The notes under the pieces: generated by a model
The model's input: only the letters and a program-made list of their open reading frames with translations
What the model was told of the DNA's origin: nothing
Databases searched by the model: none
In this document: piece by piece, positions 12,525-27,749 of the stretch
Position numbering within the stretch: position 1 is the first letter of the stretch
How the letters are laid out: every line of letters starts with the position of its first letter
Assembly: GCF_051014685.1 (NCBI RefSeq)
Contig: NW_027478858.1
Span: 186,001 to 250,000 of the forward strand
DNA: 64,000 nucleotides
DNA from: Ptiloglossa arizonensis
Lineage: Eukaryota; Arthropoda; Insecta; Hymenoptera; Colletidae
Direction of reading: 5' to 3'
Position numbers and translations under genes: made by a program

Positions 12525-15285
12525 CTGCGACGTATAACGTGTAACGTATTACGTATAACGTATAACGCATAACGTATAACGTATAACGTATAACGTATAA
12601 CGTATAACGTATAACGTATAACGTATAACGTATAACGTATAACGTATAACGTATAACGTGTAACGTAAAACGTATTACGTGTGACGTATAACGTATAACG
12701 TGTTACGTGTAACGTATAACGTATAAAGTATTATATAACGTATAACGTATAACGTATAACGTATAACGTATAACGTATAACGTATAACGTATAACGTATA
12801 ACGTATAACGTATAACGTATAACGTATAACGTATAACGTATAACGTATAACGTATAACGTATAACGTATAACGTATAACGTATAACGTCTAACGTATAAC
12901 GTATAACGTGTGACGTATAACGTGTAACGTGTAACGTATAACGTGTAACGTATAACGTATAACGTGTAACGTATAACGTGTAACGTATAACGTGTAACGT
13001 ATAACGTGTAACGTATAACGTGTAACGTATAACGTGTAACGTATCACGTATAACGTATAACGTATAACGCACAACGTATAACGTACAACGCATAACGAAG
13101 AACGTATAACGAATAACGTAAATGGTATAACGTATTACATATTACGTATAGCGTATAACATATAACGTATAACGTGTAACGTATAACGTATAACGTATAA
13201 CGTATAACGTATAACGTATAACGTATAACGTATAACGTGTAACATATAACGTATAACGTATAACGTATAACGTATAACTAATAACGTATAACGTATAACG
13301 TATAACGTGTAACGTATAACGTATAACGTATAACGTATAACGTATAACGTATAACGTATAACGTATAACGTATAACGTATAACGTATAACGTATAACGTA
13401 TAACGTATAACGTGTAACGTATAACGTATTACGTGTGACGTATAACGTATAACGTGTTACGTGTAACGTATAACGTATAAAGTATTATATAACGTATAAC
13501 GTATAACGTATAACGTATAACGTATAACGTATAACGTATAACGTATAACGTATAACGTATAACGTATAACGTATAACGTATAACGTATAACGTATAACGT
13601 ATAACGTATAACGTATAACGTATAACGTATAACGTATAACGTATAACGTATAACGTATAACGTATAACGTATAACGTATAACGTATAACGTATAACGTAT
13701 AACGTATAACGTATAACGTATAACGTATAACGTATAACGTCTAACGTCTAACGTATAACGTATAACGTGTGACGTATAACGTATAACGTATAACGTATAA
13801 CGTATAACGTATAACGTATAACCTATAACGTATAACGTATAACGAATAACGTATAACGTATAACGTATAACGTATAACGTATAACGTATAACGTATAACG
13901 TATAACGTGTGACGTATAACGTATAACGTATAACGTATAACGTATAACGTATAACGTATAACGTGTAACGTATAACGTACAACGTGTGACGTATAACGTG
14001 TAACGTATAACGTATGACGTATAACGTGTATCGTGTAAGCTGTGACGTATAACGTGTAACGTATTACGTATAACGTATAACGCATAACGTATAACGTATA
14101 ACGTATAACGTATAACGTGTGACGTATAACGTGTAACGTGTAACGTATAACGTGTAACGTATAACGTATAACGCACAACGTATAACGTACAACGCATAAC
14201 GAAGAACGTATAACGAATAACGTAAATGGTATAACGTATTACATATTACGTATAACGTATAACATATAACGTATAACGTGTAACGTATAACGTGTAACGT
14301 ATAACATGTAACGTATAACGTATAACGTATAACGTATAACGTATAACGTATAACGTATAACGTATAACGAATAACGTATAACGTGTAACGTATAACGAAT
14401 AACGTATAACGTACAACGTGTAACGTATAACGTATAACGTATAACGTATAACGTGTAACGTATAACGTATAACGTGTGACGTATAACGTATAACGTTTAA
14501 CGTATAACGTATAACGTATAACGTATAACGTATAAGGTATAACGTATAACGTGTAACGTATAACGTATAACGTGTGACGTATAACGTGTAACGTATAACG
14601 TATGACGCATAACGTGTATCGTGTAAGCTATGACGTATAACGTATAACGTATAACGTATAACGTATAACGTGTAACGTATAACGTATAACGTGTAACGTA
14701 TAACGTATAACGTATAACGTTTAACGTATAACGTATAACGTATAACGTTTAACGTATAACGTATAACCTATAACGTATAACGTATAAGGTATAACGTATA
14801 ACGTGTAACGTATAACGTATAACGTATAACGTATAACGTATAACGTATAACGTATAACGTATAACGTGTAACGTATAACGTATAACGTGTAACGTATAAC
14901 GTATAACGTTTAACGTATAACGTATAACGTATAACGTATAACGTATAACGTATAAGGTATAACGTATAACGTGTAACGTATAACGTGTAACGTATAACGT
15001 GTAACGTATAACGTATAACGTATAACGTATAACGTATAACGTGTAACGTGTAACGTATAACGTGTAACGTATAACGTATAACGTATAACGTATAACGTAT
15101 AACGCATAACGTATAACGTATAACGTATAACGTATAACGTATAACGTATAACGTATAACGTGTAACGTATAACGTATAACGTATAACGTATAACGTGTAA
15201 CGTATAACGTATAACGTGTGACGTATAACGTGTGACGTATAACGTGTAACGTATAACGTATGACGTATAACGTGTATCGTGTAAG
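12525..15285. repeat. Higher-order repeat copy Z-1 (2.76 kb)
   Basis: The segment runs from one CTGCGAC boundary to the next, at 15,286. In order it holds a D junction at 12,726, a long canonical run, GTCTAAC, module A at 13,096, a second D junction at 13,480, a perfect run of 35 units (13,494-13,738), module A at 14,200 and a CTATGAC boundary at 14,628. Its first part resembles X after 1,604. The offset of 2,761 to the next copy is a multiple of 7 plus 3, as expected from two 5-base D units. It contains no gene. Confidence 0.82.
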
Positions 15286-18225
15286 CTGCGACGTATAACG
15301 TGTAACGTATTACGTATAACGTATAACGCATAACGTATAACGTATAACGTATAACGTATAACGTATAACGTATAACGTATAACGTATAACGTATAACGTA
15401 TAACGTATAACGTGTAACGTAAAACGTATTACGTGTGACGTATAACGTATAACGTGTTACGTGTAACGTATAACGTATAAAGTATTATATAACGTATAAC
15501 GTATAACGTATAACGTATAACGTATAACGTATAACGTATAACGTATAACGTATAACGTATAACGTATAACGTATAACGTATAACGTATAACGTATAACGT
15601 ATAACGTATAACGTATAACGTATAACGTATAACGTATAACGTATAACGTGTAACGTAAAACGTATTACGTGTGACGTATAACGTATAACGTGTTACGTGT
15701 AACGTATAACGTATAAAGTATTATATAACGTATAACGTATAACGTATAACGTATAACGTATAACGTATAACGTATAACGTATAACGTATAACGTATAACG
15801 TATAACGTATAACGTATAACGTATAACGTATAACGTATAACGTATAACGTATAACGTATAACGTATAACGTATAACGTATAACGTATAACGTATAACGTA
15901 TAACGTATAACGTATAACGTCTAACGTATAACGTATAACGTGTGACGTATAACGTGTAACGTGTAACGTATAACGTGTAACGTATAACGTATAACGTGTA
16001 ACGTATAACGTGTAACGTATAACGTGTAACGTATAACGTGTAACGTATAACGTGTAACGTATAACGTGTAACGTATCACGTATAACGTATAACGTATAAC
16101 GCACAACGTATAACGTACAACGCATAACGAAGAACGTATAACGAATAACGTAAATGGTATAACGTATTACATATTACGTATAGCGTATAACATATAACGT
16201 ATAACGTGTAACGTATAACGTATAACGTATAACGTATAACGTATAACGTATAACGTATAACGTATAACGTGTAACATATAACGTATAACGTATAACGTAT
16301 AACGTATAACTAATAACGTATAACGTATAACGTATAACGTGTAACGTATAACGTATAACGTATAACGTATAACGTATAACGTATAACGTATAACGTATAA
16401 CGTATAACGTATAACGTATAACGTATAACGTATAACGTATAACGTGTAACGTATAACGTATTACGTGTGACGTATAACGTATAACGTGTTACGTGTAACG
16501 TATAACGTATAAAGTATTATATAACGTATAAAGTATAACGTATAACGTATAACGTATAACGTATAACGTATAACGTATAACGTATAACGTATAACGTATA
16601 ACGTATAACGTATAACGTATAACGTATAACGTATAACGTATAACGTATAACGTATAACGTATAACGTATAACGTATAACGTATAACGTATAACGTATAAC
16701 GTATAACGTATAACGTATAACGTATAACGTATAACGTATAACGTATAACGTATAACGTATAACGTATAACGTATAACGTCTAACGTCTAACGTATAACGT
16801 ATAACGTGTGACGTATAACGTATAACGTATAACGTATAACGTATAACGTATAACGTATAACCTATAACGTATAACGTATAACGAATAACGTATAACGTAT
16901 AACGTATAACGTATAACGTATAACGTATAACGTATAACGTATAACGTGTGACGTATAACGTATAACGTATAACGTATAACGTATAACGTATAACGTATAA
17001 CGTGTAACGTATAACGTACAACGTGTGACGTATAACGTGTAACGTATAACGTATGACGTATAACGTGTATCGTGTAAGCTGTGACGTATAACGTGTAACG
17101 TATTACGTATAACGTATAACGCATAACGTATAACGTATAACGTATAACGTATAACGTGTGACGTATAACGTGTAACGTGTAACGTATAACGTGTAACGTA
17201 TAACGTATAACGCACAACGTATAACGTACAACGCATAACGAAGAACGTATAACGAATAACGTAAATGGTATAACGTATTACATATTACGTATAACGTATA
17301 ACATATAACGTATAACGTGTAACGTATAACGTGTAACGTATAACATGTAACGTATAACGTATAACGTATAACGTATAACGTATAACGTATAACGTATAAC
17401 GTATAACGAATAACGTATAACGTGTAACGTATAACGAATAACGTATAACGTACAACGTGTAACGTATAACGTATAACGTATAACGTATAACGTGTAACGT
17501 ATAACGTATAACGTGTGACGTATAACGTATAACGTTTAACGTATAACGTATAACGTATAACGTATAACATAACGTGTAACGTATAACGTATGACGCATAA
17601 CGTGTATCGTGTAAGCTATGACGTATAACGTATAACGTATAACGTATAACGTGTAACGTGTAACGTATAACGTATAACGTGTAACGTATAACGTATAACG
17701 TATAACGTTTAACGTATAACGTATAACGTATAACGTTTAACGTATAACGTATAACCTATAACGTATAACGTATAAGGTATAACGTATAACGTGTAACGTA
17801 TAACGTATAACGTATAACGTATAACGTATAACGTATAACGTATAACGTATAACGTGTAACGTATAACGTATAACGTGTAACGTATAACGTATAACGTTTA
17901 ACGTATAACGTATAACGTATAACGTATAACGTATAACGTATAAGGTATAACGTATAACGTGTAACGTATAACGTGTAACGTATAACGTGTAACGTATAAC
18001 GTATAACGTATAACGTATAACGTATAACGTGTAACGTGTAACGTATAACGTGTAACGTATAACGTATAACGTATAACGTATAACGTATAACGCATAACGT
18101 ATAACGTATAACGTATAACGTATAACGTATAACGTATAACGTATAACGTGTAACGTATAACGTATAACGTATAACGTATAACGTGTAACGTATAACGTAT
18201 AACGTGTGACGTATAACGTGTGACG
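15286..18225. repeat. Higher-order repeat copy Z-2
   Basis: This is the next copy of 12,525-15,285. Module A at 16,128 and 17,239 pairs with 13,096 and 14,200 (offsets 3,032 and 3,039), and the CTATGAC at 17,616 pairs with 14,628 (offset 2,988). It carries an extra internal duplication: the D-junction segment occurs twice, at 15,479 and 15,716, against once in Z-1. A private 5-base unit (ATAAC) lies at 17,569-17,573. Similarity to Z-1 fades near 18,225, where F-module sequence begins. It contains no gene. Confidence 0.8.
17569..17573. other. Private 5-base unit outside a D junction
   Basis: A canonical unit is followed by ATAAC and then GTGTAAC, without the AAAG and GTATTAT context of junction D. 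The Z-1 copy lacks it, and the odd offset of 2,988 between the C modules at 14,628 and 17,616 needs it. It is a single-copy deletion of two bases. Confidence 0.8.
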
Positions 18226-18882
18226 TATAACGTATAACGTGTAACGTATAACGTATAACGTATTACGTATAACGTATAACGTATAACGTATTACGTACAA
18301 CGTATGACGTATAACGTATAACGTGTGACGTATAACGTATAACGTGTAACGTATAACGTATAACGTATAACGTATAACGTATAACGTATAACGTATAACG
18401 TATAACTTATAACGTGTAACGTATAACGTGTAACGTATAACGTGTAACGTATAACGTATAACGTATAACGTATAACGTATAACGTATAACGTATAACGTA
18501 TAACGTATAACGTATAACGTATTACGTATAACGTATAACGTATAACGTATTACGTACAACGTATGACGTATAACGTATAACGTGTGACGTATAACGTATA
18601 ACGTGTAACGTATAACGTATAACGTATAACGTATAACGTATAACGTATAACGTATAACGTATAACTTATAACGTATAACGTATAACGTTTAACGTATAAC
18701 GCATAACGTATAACGTACAACGTGTAACGAAGAACGTATAACGAATAACGTAAAACGAATAACGTATTACATATTACGTATAACGTATAACATATATCGT
18801 ATAACGTATAACGTGTAACGTATAACGTATAACGTATAACGTATAACGTAAAACGTATAACGTATAACGTGTAACGTATAAC

Positions 18883-18888
18883 GATAAC
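18883..18888. other. 6-base unit (GATAAC) just before the insertion
   Basis: One T of the unit is missing here, seven bases upstream of the 52-base insertion. The indel and the insertion together shift the register by 51 bases (a multiple of 7 plus 2), which matches the offset of 3,082 between the B modules at 18,728 and 21,810. Clustering of two rare events suggests one repair event or one low-quality stretch. Confidence 0.8.
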
Positions 18889-18895
18889 GTGTGAC

Positions 18896-18947
18896 TAGAA
18901 CCGTGAGATACTCATAACCTCGAACGGTGTATACGTATATCGTTTAC
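18896..18947. other. 52-base non-satellite insertion
   Basis: This is the only stretch in the window that does not read as GTATAAC-type units. Empty sites exist in related copies: after module B at 22,377 and at 21,810, GTGTGAC is followed directly by GTATAAC (junctions 22,538/22,539 and 21,992/21,993), whereas here 52 bases separate the same words. The insert holds a small inverted repeat TGAG-ATA-CTCA (18,904-18,914), a wider pair ACCGT (18,900-18,904) and ACGGT (18,924-18,928), and the palindrome TATACGTATA (18,930-18,939). There is no clear target-site duplication; at most the two bases AC are shared. Its last part has CG spacings of 7 and 6, so part of it may be decayed satellite or poor consensus rather than foreign DNA. 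Confidence 0.85.
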
Positions 18948-21900
18948 GTATAACGTATAACGTGTAACGTATAACGTATAACGTATAACGTATAACGTAT
19001 AACGTATAACGTATAACGTATAACGTATAACGAATAACGTATAACGTGTAACGTATAACGAATAACGTATAACGTACAACGTGTAACGTATAACGTATAA
19101 CGTGTGACGTATAACGTGTAACGTATAACGTATGACGTATAACGTATAACGTATAACGTATAACGTGTGACGTATAACGTGTAACGTATAACGTATAACG
19201 TATAACGTATAACGTATAACGTATAACGTATAACGTATAACGTATAACGTATAACGTGTAACGTATAACGTATTACGTGTGACGTATAACGTATAACGTG
19301 TAACGTATAACGTGTAACGTATAACGTATAACGTATAACGTATAACTTATGACGTATAACGTATAACGTTTAACGTATAACGTATAACGTATAACGTATA
19401 ACATATAACGTATAACGTGTAACGTATAAAGTATAACGTGTGACGTATAACGTGTAACGTATAACGTATGACGTATAACGTATAACGTATAACGTATAAC
19501 GTGTGACGTATAACGTGTAACGTATAACGTATGACGTATGACGTGTATCGTGTAAGCTGTGACGTATAACGTGTAACGTATTACGTATAACGTATAACGT
19601 ATAACGTATAACGTATAACGTATAACGTATAACGTATAACGTATAACGTTTAACGTATAACGTATAACGTATGACGTATAACGTGTAACGTATAACGTAT
19701 TACGTGTGACGTATAACTTATAACGTGTAACGTATAACGTATAACGTATAACGTGTGACGTATAACGTGTAACGTATAACGTATAACGTATAACGTATAA
19801 CGTATAACGCATAACGTATAACGTATAACGTATAACGTATAACGTATAACGTGTAACGTATAACGTATAACGTGTGACGTATAACGTGTAACGTATAACG
19901 TATGACGTATAACGTGTATCGTGTAAGCTATGACGTATAACGTATAACGTATAACGTATAACGTTTAACGTATAACGTATAACGTATAACGTATAACGTA
20001 TAAGGTATAACGTATAACGTATAACGTGTAACGTATAACGTATAACGTGTGACGTATAACGTGTAACGTATAACGTATGACGTATAACGTGTATCGTGTA
20101 AGCTATGACGTATAACTTATAACGTATAACGTATAACGTATAACGTGTAACGTATAACGTATAACGTGTAACGTATAACGTATAACGTATAACGTATAAC
20201 GTATAACGTATAACGTATAACGTATAACGTATAACGTATAACGTATAACGTGTAACGTATAACGTATAACGTATAACGTGTAACGTATAACGTATAACGT
20301 ATAACGTATAACGTATAACGTATAACGTATAACGTATAACTTATAACGTGTAACGTATAACGTGTAACGTATAACGTGTAACGTATAAAGTGTAACGTAT
20401 AACGTATAACGTATAACGTATAACGTATAACGTATAACGTATAACGTATAACGTATAACGTATAACGTGTAACGTATAACGCATAACGTGTGACGTATAA
20501 CGTATAACGTGTAACGTATAACGTATAACGTATTACGTATAACGTATTACGTATAACGTATTACGTACAACGTATGACGTATAACGTATAACATGTGACG
20601 TATAACGTATAACGTGTAACGTATAACGTATAACGTATAACGTATAACGTATAACGTATAACGTATAACGTATAACGTATAACTTATAACGTGTAACGTA
20701 TAACGTGTAACGTATAACGTGTAACGTATAACGTATAACGTATAACGTATAACGTATAACGTATAACGTATAACGTATAACGTATAACGTATAACGTATA
20801 ACGTATAACGTGTAACGTATAACGTATAACGTGTGACGTATAACGTGTAACGTATAACGTATGACGTATAACGTGTATCGTGTTAGCTATGACGTATAAC
20901 GTATAACGTATAACGTATAACGTTTAACGTATAACGTATAACGTATAACGTATAACGTATAAGGTATAACGTATAACGTATAACGTGTAACGTATAACGT
21001 ATAACGTGTGACGAATAACGTGTAACGTATAACGTATGACGTATAACGTGTATCGTGTAAGCTATGACGTATAACGTATAACGTATAACGTATAACGTAT
21101 AACGTGTAACGTATAACGTATAACGTGTAACGTATAACGTATAACGTATAACGTATAACGTATAACGTATAACGTATAACGTATAACGTATAACGTATAA
21201 CGTATAACGTATAACGTATAACGTGTAACGTATAACGTATAACGTATAACGTATAACGTGTAACGTATAACGTATAACGTGTGACGTATAACGTGTGACG
21301 TATAACGTATAACGTGTAACGTATAACGTATAACGTATTACGTATAACGTATAACGTATAACTTAGTACGTACAACGTATGACGTATAACGTATAACGTG
21401 TGACGTATAACGTATAACGTGTAACGTATAACGTATAACGTATAACGTATAACGTATAACGTATAACGTATAACGTATAACGTATAACTTATAACGTGTA
21501 ACGTGTAACGTGTAACGTATAACGTGTAACGTATAACGTATAACGTATAACGTATAACGTATAACGTATAACGTATAACGTATAACGTATAACGTATAAC
21601 GTATTACGTATAACGTATAACGTGTAACGTATTACGTACAACGTATGACGTATAACGTATAACGTGTGACGTATAACGTATAACGTGTAACGTATAACGT
21701 ATAACGTATAACGTATAACGTATAACGTATAACGTATAACGTATAACTTATAACGTATAACGTATAACGTTTAACGTATAACGCATAACGTATAACGTAC
21801 AACGTGTAACGAAGAACGTATAACGAATAACGTAAAACGAATAACGTATTACATATTACGTATAACGTATAACATATATCGTATAACGTATAACGTGTAA

Positions 21901-22377
21901 CGTATAACGTATAACGTATAACGTATAACGTATAACGTATAACGTATAACGTATAACGTATAACGTGTAACGTATAACGTATAACGTGTGACGTATAACG
22001 TATAACGTGTAACGTATAACGTATAACGTATAACGTATAACGTATAACGTATAACGTATATCGTATAACGTATAACGAATAACGTATAACGTGTAACGTA
22101 TAACGAATAACGTATAACGTACAACGTGTAACGTATAACGTATAACGTGTGACGTATAACGTGTAACGTATAACGTATAACGTATAACGTATTACCTACA
22201 ACGTATGACGTATAACGTATAACGTGTGACGTATAACGTATAACGTGTAACGTATAACGTATAACGTATAACGTATAACGTATAACGTATAACGTATAAC
22301 GTATAACGTATAACTTATAACGTATAACGTATAATGTTTAACGTATAACGCATAACGTATAACGTACAACGTGTAAC

Positions 22378-24145
22378 GAAGAACGTATAACGAATAACGT
22401 AAAACGAATAACGTATTACATATTACGTATAACGTATAACATATATCGTATAACGTATAACGTGTAACGTATAACGTATAACGTATAACGTATAACGTAT
22501 AACGTATAACGTGTAACGTATAACGTATAACGTGTGACGTATAACGTATAACGTGTAACGTATAACGTATAACGTATAACGTATAACGTATAACGTATAA
22601 CGTATAACGTATAACGTATAACGAATAACGTATAACGTGTAACGTATAACGAATAACGTATAACGTACAACGTGTAACGTATAACGTATAACGTGTGACG
22701 TATAACGTGTAACGTATAACGTATGACGTATAACGTATAACGTATAACGTATAACGTGTGACGTATAACGTGTAACGTATAACGTATAACGTATAACGTA
22801 TAACGTATAACGTATAACGTATAACGTATAACGTATAACGTATAACGTAAAACGTGTAACGTATAACGTATTACGTGTGACGTATAACGTATAACGTGTA
22901 ACGTATAACGTATAACGTATAGCGTATAACGTATAACGTATAACTTATGACGTATAACGTACAACGTATAACGTGTAACGTATAACGTATAACGTATAAC
23001 GTATAACTTATGACGTATAACGTATAACGTATAACGTATTCCGTATAACGTATAACGTATAACGTATAACGTATCACGAATAGCGTATAACGTATAACGT
23101 ATAACGTATAACGTATAACGTGTAACGTATAACGTGTAACGTATAACGTGTAACGTATAACGTGTAACGCCTAACGTGTAACGTATAACGTGTAACGTAT
23201 CACGTATAACGTATAACGTATAACGCACAACGTATAACGTACAACGTATAACGTATAACGTATTCCGTATAACGTATAACGTATTCCGTATAACGTATAA
23301 CGTATAACGTATAACGTATCACGAATAGCGTATAACGTATAACGTATAACGTATAACGTATAACGTGTAACGTATAGCGTGTAACGTATAACGTGTAACG
23401 TATAACGTGTAACGCCTAACGTGTAACGTATAACGTGTAACGTATCACGTATAACGTATAACGTATAACGCACAACGTATAACGTACAACGCATAACGAA
23501 GAACGTATAACGAATAACGTAAATGTTATAACGTATTACATATTACGTATAACGTATAACATATTACGTATAACGTATAACGTATAACGTATAACGTATA
23601 ACGTATAACGTATAACGTATAACGTATAACGTATAACGTATAACGTGTAACGTATAACGTATTACGTGTGACGTATAACGTATAAAGTGTTACGTGTAAC
23701 GTATAACGTATAAAGTATTATATAACGTATAACGTATAACGTATAACGTATAACGTATTACGTATAACGTATAACCTATAACGTATAACGTATAACGAAT
23801 AACGTATAACGTATAACGTATAACGTATAACGTATAACATATAACGTATAACGTGTAACGTATAACGTATAACGTGTGACGTATAACGTGTAACGTATAA
23901 CGTATGACGTATAACGTATAACGTATAACGTATTCCGTATAACGTATAACGTATAACGTATAACGTATAACGAATAACGTATAACGTATAACGTATAACG
24001 TATAACGTATAACGTGTAACGTATAACGTGTAACGTATAACGTGTAACGTATAACGTGTAACGTATAACGTGTAACGTATAACGTGTAACGTATCACGTA
24101 TAACGTATAACGTATAACGCACAACGTATAACGTACAACGCATAA
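22378..24145. repeat. X-like block with rare GCCTAAC and GAATAGC words
   Basis: The vocabulary of this block (GTATTCC, GAATAGC, GCCTAAC, module A at 23,497, then D at 23,713) is that of the X part at about 340-850 and its copies near 7,030 and 10,890, so X material reappears some 12 kb further on. It differs by GTATCAC before GAATAGC and by an internal 245-base duplication. After the D junction the canonical run is short and soon replaced by GTATTAC and CTATAAC words. It contains no gene. Confidence 0.78.
23036..23490. repeat. Local tandem duplication, period 245 bases
   Basis: The 210 bases from GTATTCC at 23,036 to 23,245 recur at 23,281-23,490 with an offset of 245 (35 units). Both copies carry GTATCAC followed by GAATAGC (GAATAGC at 23,078 and 23,323) and GCCTAAC (23,169 and 23,414). 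One difference is a GTATAGC word near 23,370 in the second copy only. After the second copy the normal module A continues, whereas the first is cut before it. Confidence 0.88.
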
Positions 24146-25299
24146 CGAAGAACGTATAACGAATAACGTAAATGGTATAACGTATTACATATTACGTATA
24201 ACGTATAACATATAACGTATAACGTGTAACGTATAACGTATAACGTATAACGTATAACGTGTAACGTATAACGTATAACGGGTAACATATAACGTATAAC
24301 GTATAACGTATAACTAATAACGTATAACGTATAACGTATAACGTGTAACGTATAACGTATAACGTATAACGTATAACGTATAACGTATAACGTATAACGT
24401 ATAACGTATAACGTATAACGTATAACGTATAACGTATAACGTCTAACGTATAACGTATAACGTGTGACGTATAACGTGTAACGTGTAACGTATAACGTGT
24501 AACGTATAACGTATAACGCACAACGTATAACGTACAACGCATAACGAAAAACGTATAACGAATAACGTAAATGGTATAACGTATTACATATTACGTATAA
24601 CGTATAACATATAACGTATAACGTGTAACGTATAACGTGTAACGTATAACATGTAACGTATAACGTGTAACGTATAACGTGTAACGTATAACGTGTAACG
24701 TATAACGTGTAACGTATCACGTATAACGTATAACGTATAACGCACGACGTATAACGTACAACGCATAACGAAGAACGTATAACGAATAACGTAAATGGTA
24801 TAACGTATTACATATTACGTATTACGTATTACATATTACGTATAACGTATAACATATAACGTATAACGTGTAACGTATAACGTGTAACGTATAACATGTA
24901 ACGTATAAAGTGTAACGTATCACGTATAAGATATAACGTATAACGTGTAACGTATAACGTGTAACGTATAACGTATAACGTATAACGTATAACGTGTAAC
25001 GTATAACGTATAACGTGTGACGTATAACGTGTGACGTATAACGTATAACGTGTAACGTATAACGTATAACGTATTACGTATAACGTATAACGTGTAACGT
25101 ATAACGTGTAACGTATAACGTGTAACGTATAACGTATAACGTATAACGTATAACGTATAACGTGTAACGTATAACGTGTAACGTATAACGTGTAACGTAT
25201 AACGTGTAACGTATAACGTGTAACGTATAACGTGTAACGTATCACGTATAACGTATAACGTATAACGTATAACGTATAACGTATAACGTATAACGTATA

Positions 25300-26344
25300 A
25301 CGTATAACGTATAACGTATAACGTATAACGTCTAACGTATAACGTATAACGTGTGACGTATAACGTAAAACGTATAACGTATAACGTATAACGTATAACG
25401 TATAACGCACAACGTATAACGTACAACGCATAACGAAGAACGTATAACGAATAACGTAAATGGTATAACGTATTACATATTACGTATAACGTATTACATA
25501 TTACGTTTAAAGTATAACATATAACGTATAACGTGTAACGTATAACGTGTAACGTATAACATGTAACGTATAACGTGTAACGTATAACGTATAACATATA
25601 ACGTATAACGTGTAACGTATAACGTGTAACGTATAACGTATAACGTATAACGTATAACGTGTAACGTATAACGTATAACGTAAAACGTATAACGTATAAC
25701 GTATAACGTCTAACGTATAACGTATAACGTGTGACGTATAACGTGTAACGTGTAACGTATAACGTGTAACGTATAACGTATAACGCACAACGTATAACGT
25801 ACAACGCATAACGAAGAACGTATAACGAATAACGTAAATGGTATAACGTATTACATATTACGTATAACGTATAACATATAACGTATAACGTGTAACGTAT
25901 AACGTGTAACGTATAACATGTAACGTATAACGTGTAACGTATAGCTTATAACGTATAACGTATAACGTTTAACGTATAACGTATAACGTATAACGTATAA
26001 CGTATAACATATAACGTATAACGTGTAACGTATAACGTATAACGTATGACGTATAACGTATAACGTATAACGTATTCCGTATAACGTATAACTAATAACG
26101 TATAACGTATAACGTATAACGTGTAACGTATAACGTATAACGTATAACGTATAACGTATAACGTATAACGTATAACGTATAACGTATAACGTATAACGTA
26201 TAACGTATAACGTATAACGTATAACGTATAACGTATAACGTCTAACGTATAACGTATAACGTGTGACGTATAACGTGTAACGTGTAACGTATAACGTGTA
26301 ATGTATAACGTATAACGCACAACGTATAACGTACAACGCATAAC
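25300..26344. repeat. Segmental duplication, paired with about 29,590-30,614
   Basis: Module A at 25,434 and 25,812 pairs with 29,725 and 30,103 at an offset of 4,291 (613 units). Module A at 26,344 pairs with 30,614 after a 21-base contraction. Shared oddities are GTTTAAA near 25,507 and 29,798 and GTATAGC followed by TTATAAC near 25,945 and 30,235. Ends are approximate because flanking canonical units align anywhere. Confidence 0.8.
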
Positions 26345-27749
26345 GAAGAACGTATAACGAATAACGTAAATGGTATAACGTATTACATATTACGTATAAC
26401 GTATAACATATAACGTATAACGTGTAACGTATAACGTGTAACGTATAACATGTAACGTATAACGTGTAACGTATAACTTATAACGTATAACGTATAACGT
26501 TTAACGTATAACGTATAACGTATAACGTATAACGTATAACATATAACGTATAACGTGTAACGTATAACGTATAACGTATGACGTATAACGTATAACGTAT
26601 AACGTATTCCGTATAACGTATAACGTATAACGTATAACGTATAACGAATAACGTATAACGTATAACGTATAACGTATAACGTATAACGTGTAACGTATAA
26701 CGTGTAACGTATAACGTGTAACGTATAACGTGTAACGTATAACGTGTAACGTATAACGTGTAACGTATCACGTATAACGTATAACGTATAACGCACAACG
26801 TATAACGTACAACGCATAACGAAGAACGTATAACGAATAACGTAAATGGTATAACGTATTACATATTACGTATAACGTATTACATATTACGTATAACGTA
26901 TAACATATAACGTATAACGTGTAACGTATAACGTGTAACGTATAACATGTAACGTATAACGTGTAACGTATAACGTATAACATATAACGTATAAAGTGTA
27001 ACGTATAACGTGTAACGTATAACGTATAACGTATAACGTATAACGTGTAACGTATAACGTATAACGTGTGACGTATAACGTGTGACGTATAACGTATAAC
27101 GTGTAACGTATAACGTATAACGTATTACGTATAACGTATAACGTATAACGTATTACGTACAACGTATGACGTATAACGTATAACGTGTGACGTAGAACGT
27201 ATAACGTGTAACGTATAACGTATAACGTATAACGTATAACGTATAACGTATAACGTATAACGTATAACGTATAACGTATAACTTATAACGTGTAACGTAT
27301 AACGTGTAACGTATAACGTGTAACGTATAACGTATAACGTATAACGTATAACGTATAACGTATAGCGTATAACGTATAACGTGTAACGTATAACGTATAA
27401 CGTGTAACGTGTAACGTATAACGTATAACGTATAACGTATAACGTATAACGTATAACGTATAACGTATAACGTATAACGTATAACGTATAAGGTATAACG
27501 TATAACGTGTAACGTATAACGTATAACGTGTGACGTATAACGTGTAACGTATAACGTATAACGTATAACGTATAACGTATAACGTATAACGTATAACGTA
27601 TAACGTATGACGTATAACGTATAACGTATAACGTATAACGTATAACGTATAACGTATAACGTATAAGGTATAACGTATAACGTGTAACGTATAACGTATA
27701 ACGTGTAACGTATAACGTGTAACGTATCACGTATAACGTATAACGTATA

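Larger units (their letters stand above)
18226..22377. repeat. F/B/C-module block of the satellite
   Basis: This block is rich in module F (GTACAAC then GTATGAC, near 18,300, 18,550, 20,570, 21,370, 21,640 and 22,200) and in module B (18,728, 21,810 and 22,377). C-module boundaries lie near 19,555, 19,925, 20,100, 20,886 (a variant with GTGTTAG) and 21,060. The B modules at 21,810 and 22,377 are 567 bases apart (81 units), a local tandem duplication. The B copy at 18,728 is interrupted downstream by the 52-base island. Junction D is absent here. It contains no gene. Confidence 0.8.

Noticed and set aside
18896..18947. Insertion sequence, small non-autonomous transposon or tRNA fragment in the unique island
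   Set aside because: 52 bases is too short, terminal inverted repeats and a clear target duplication are absent, and the hairpins are only 4-5 base pairs.
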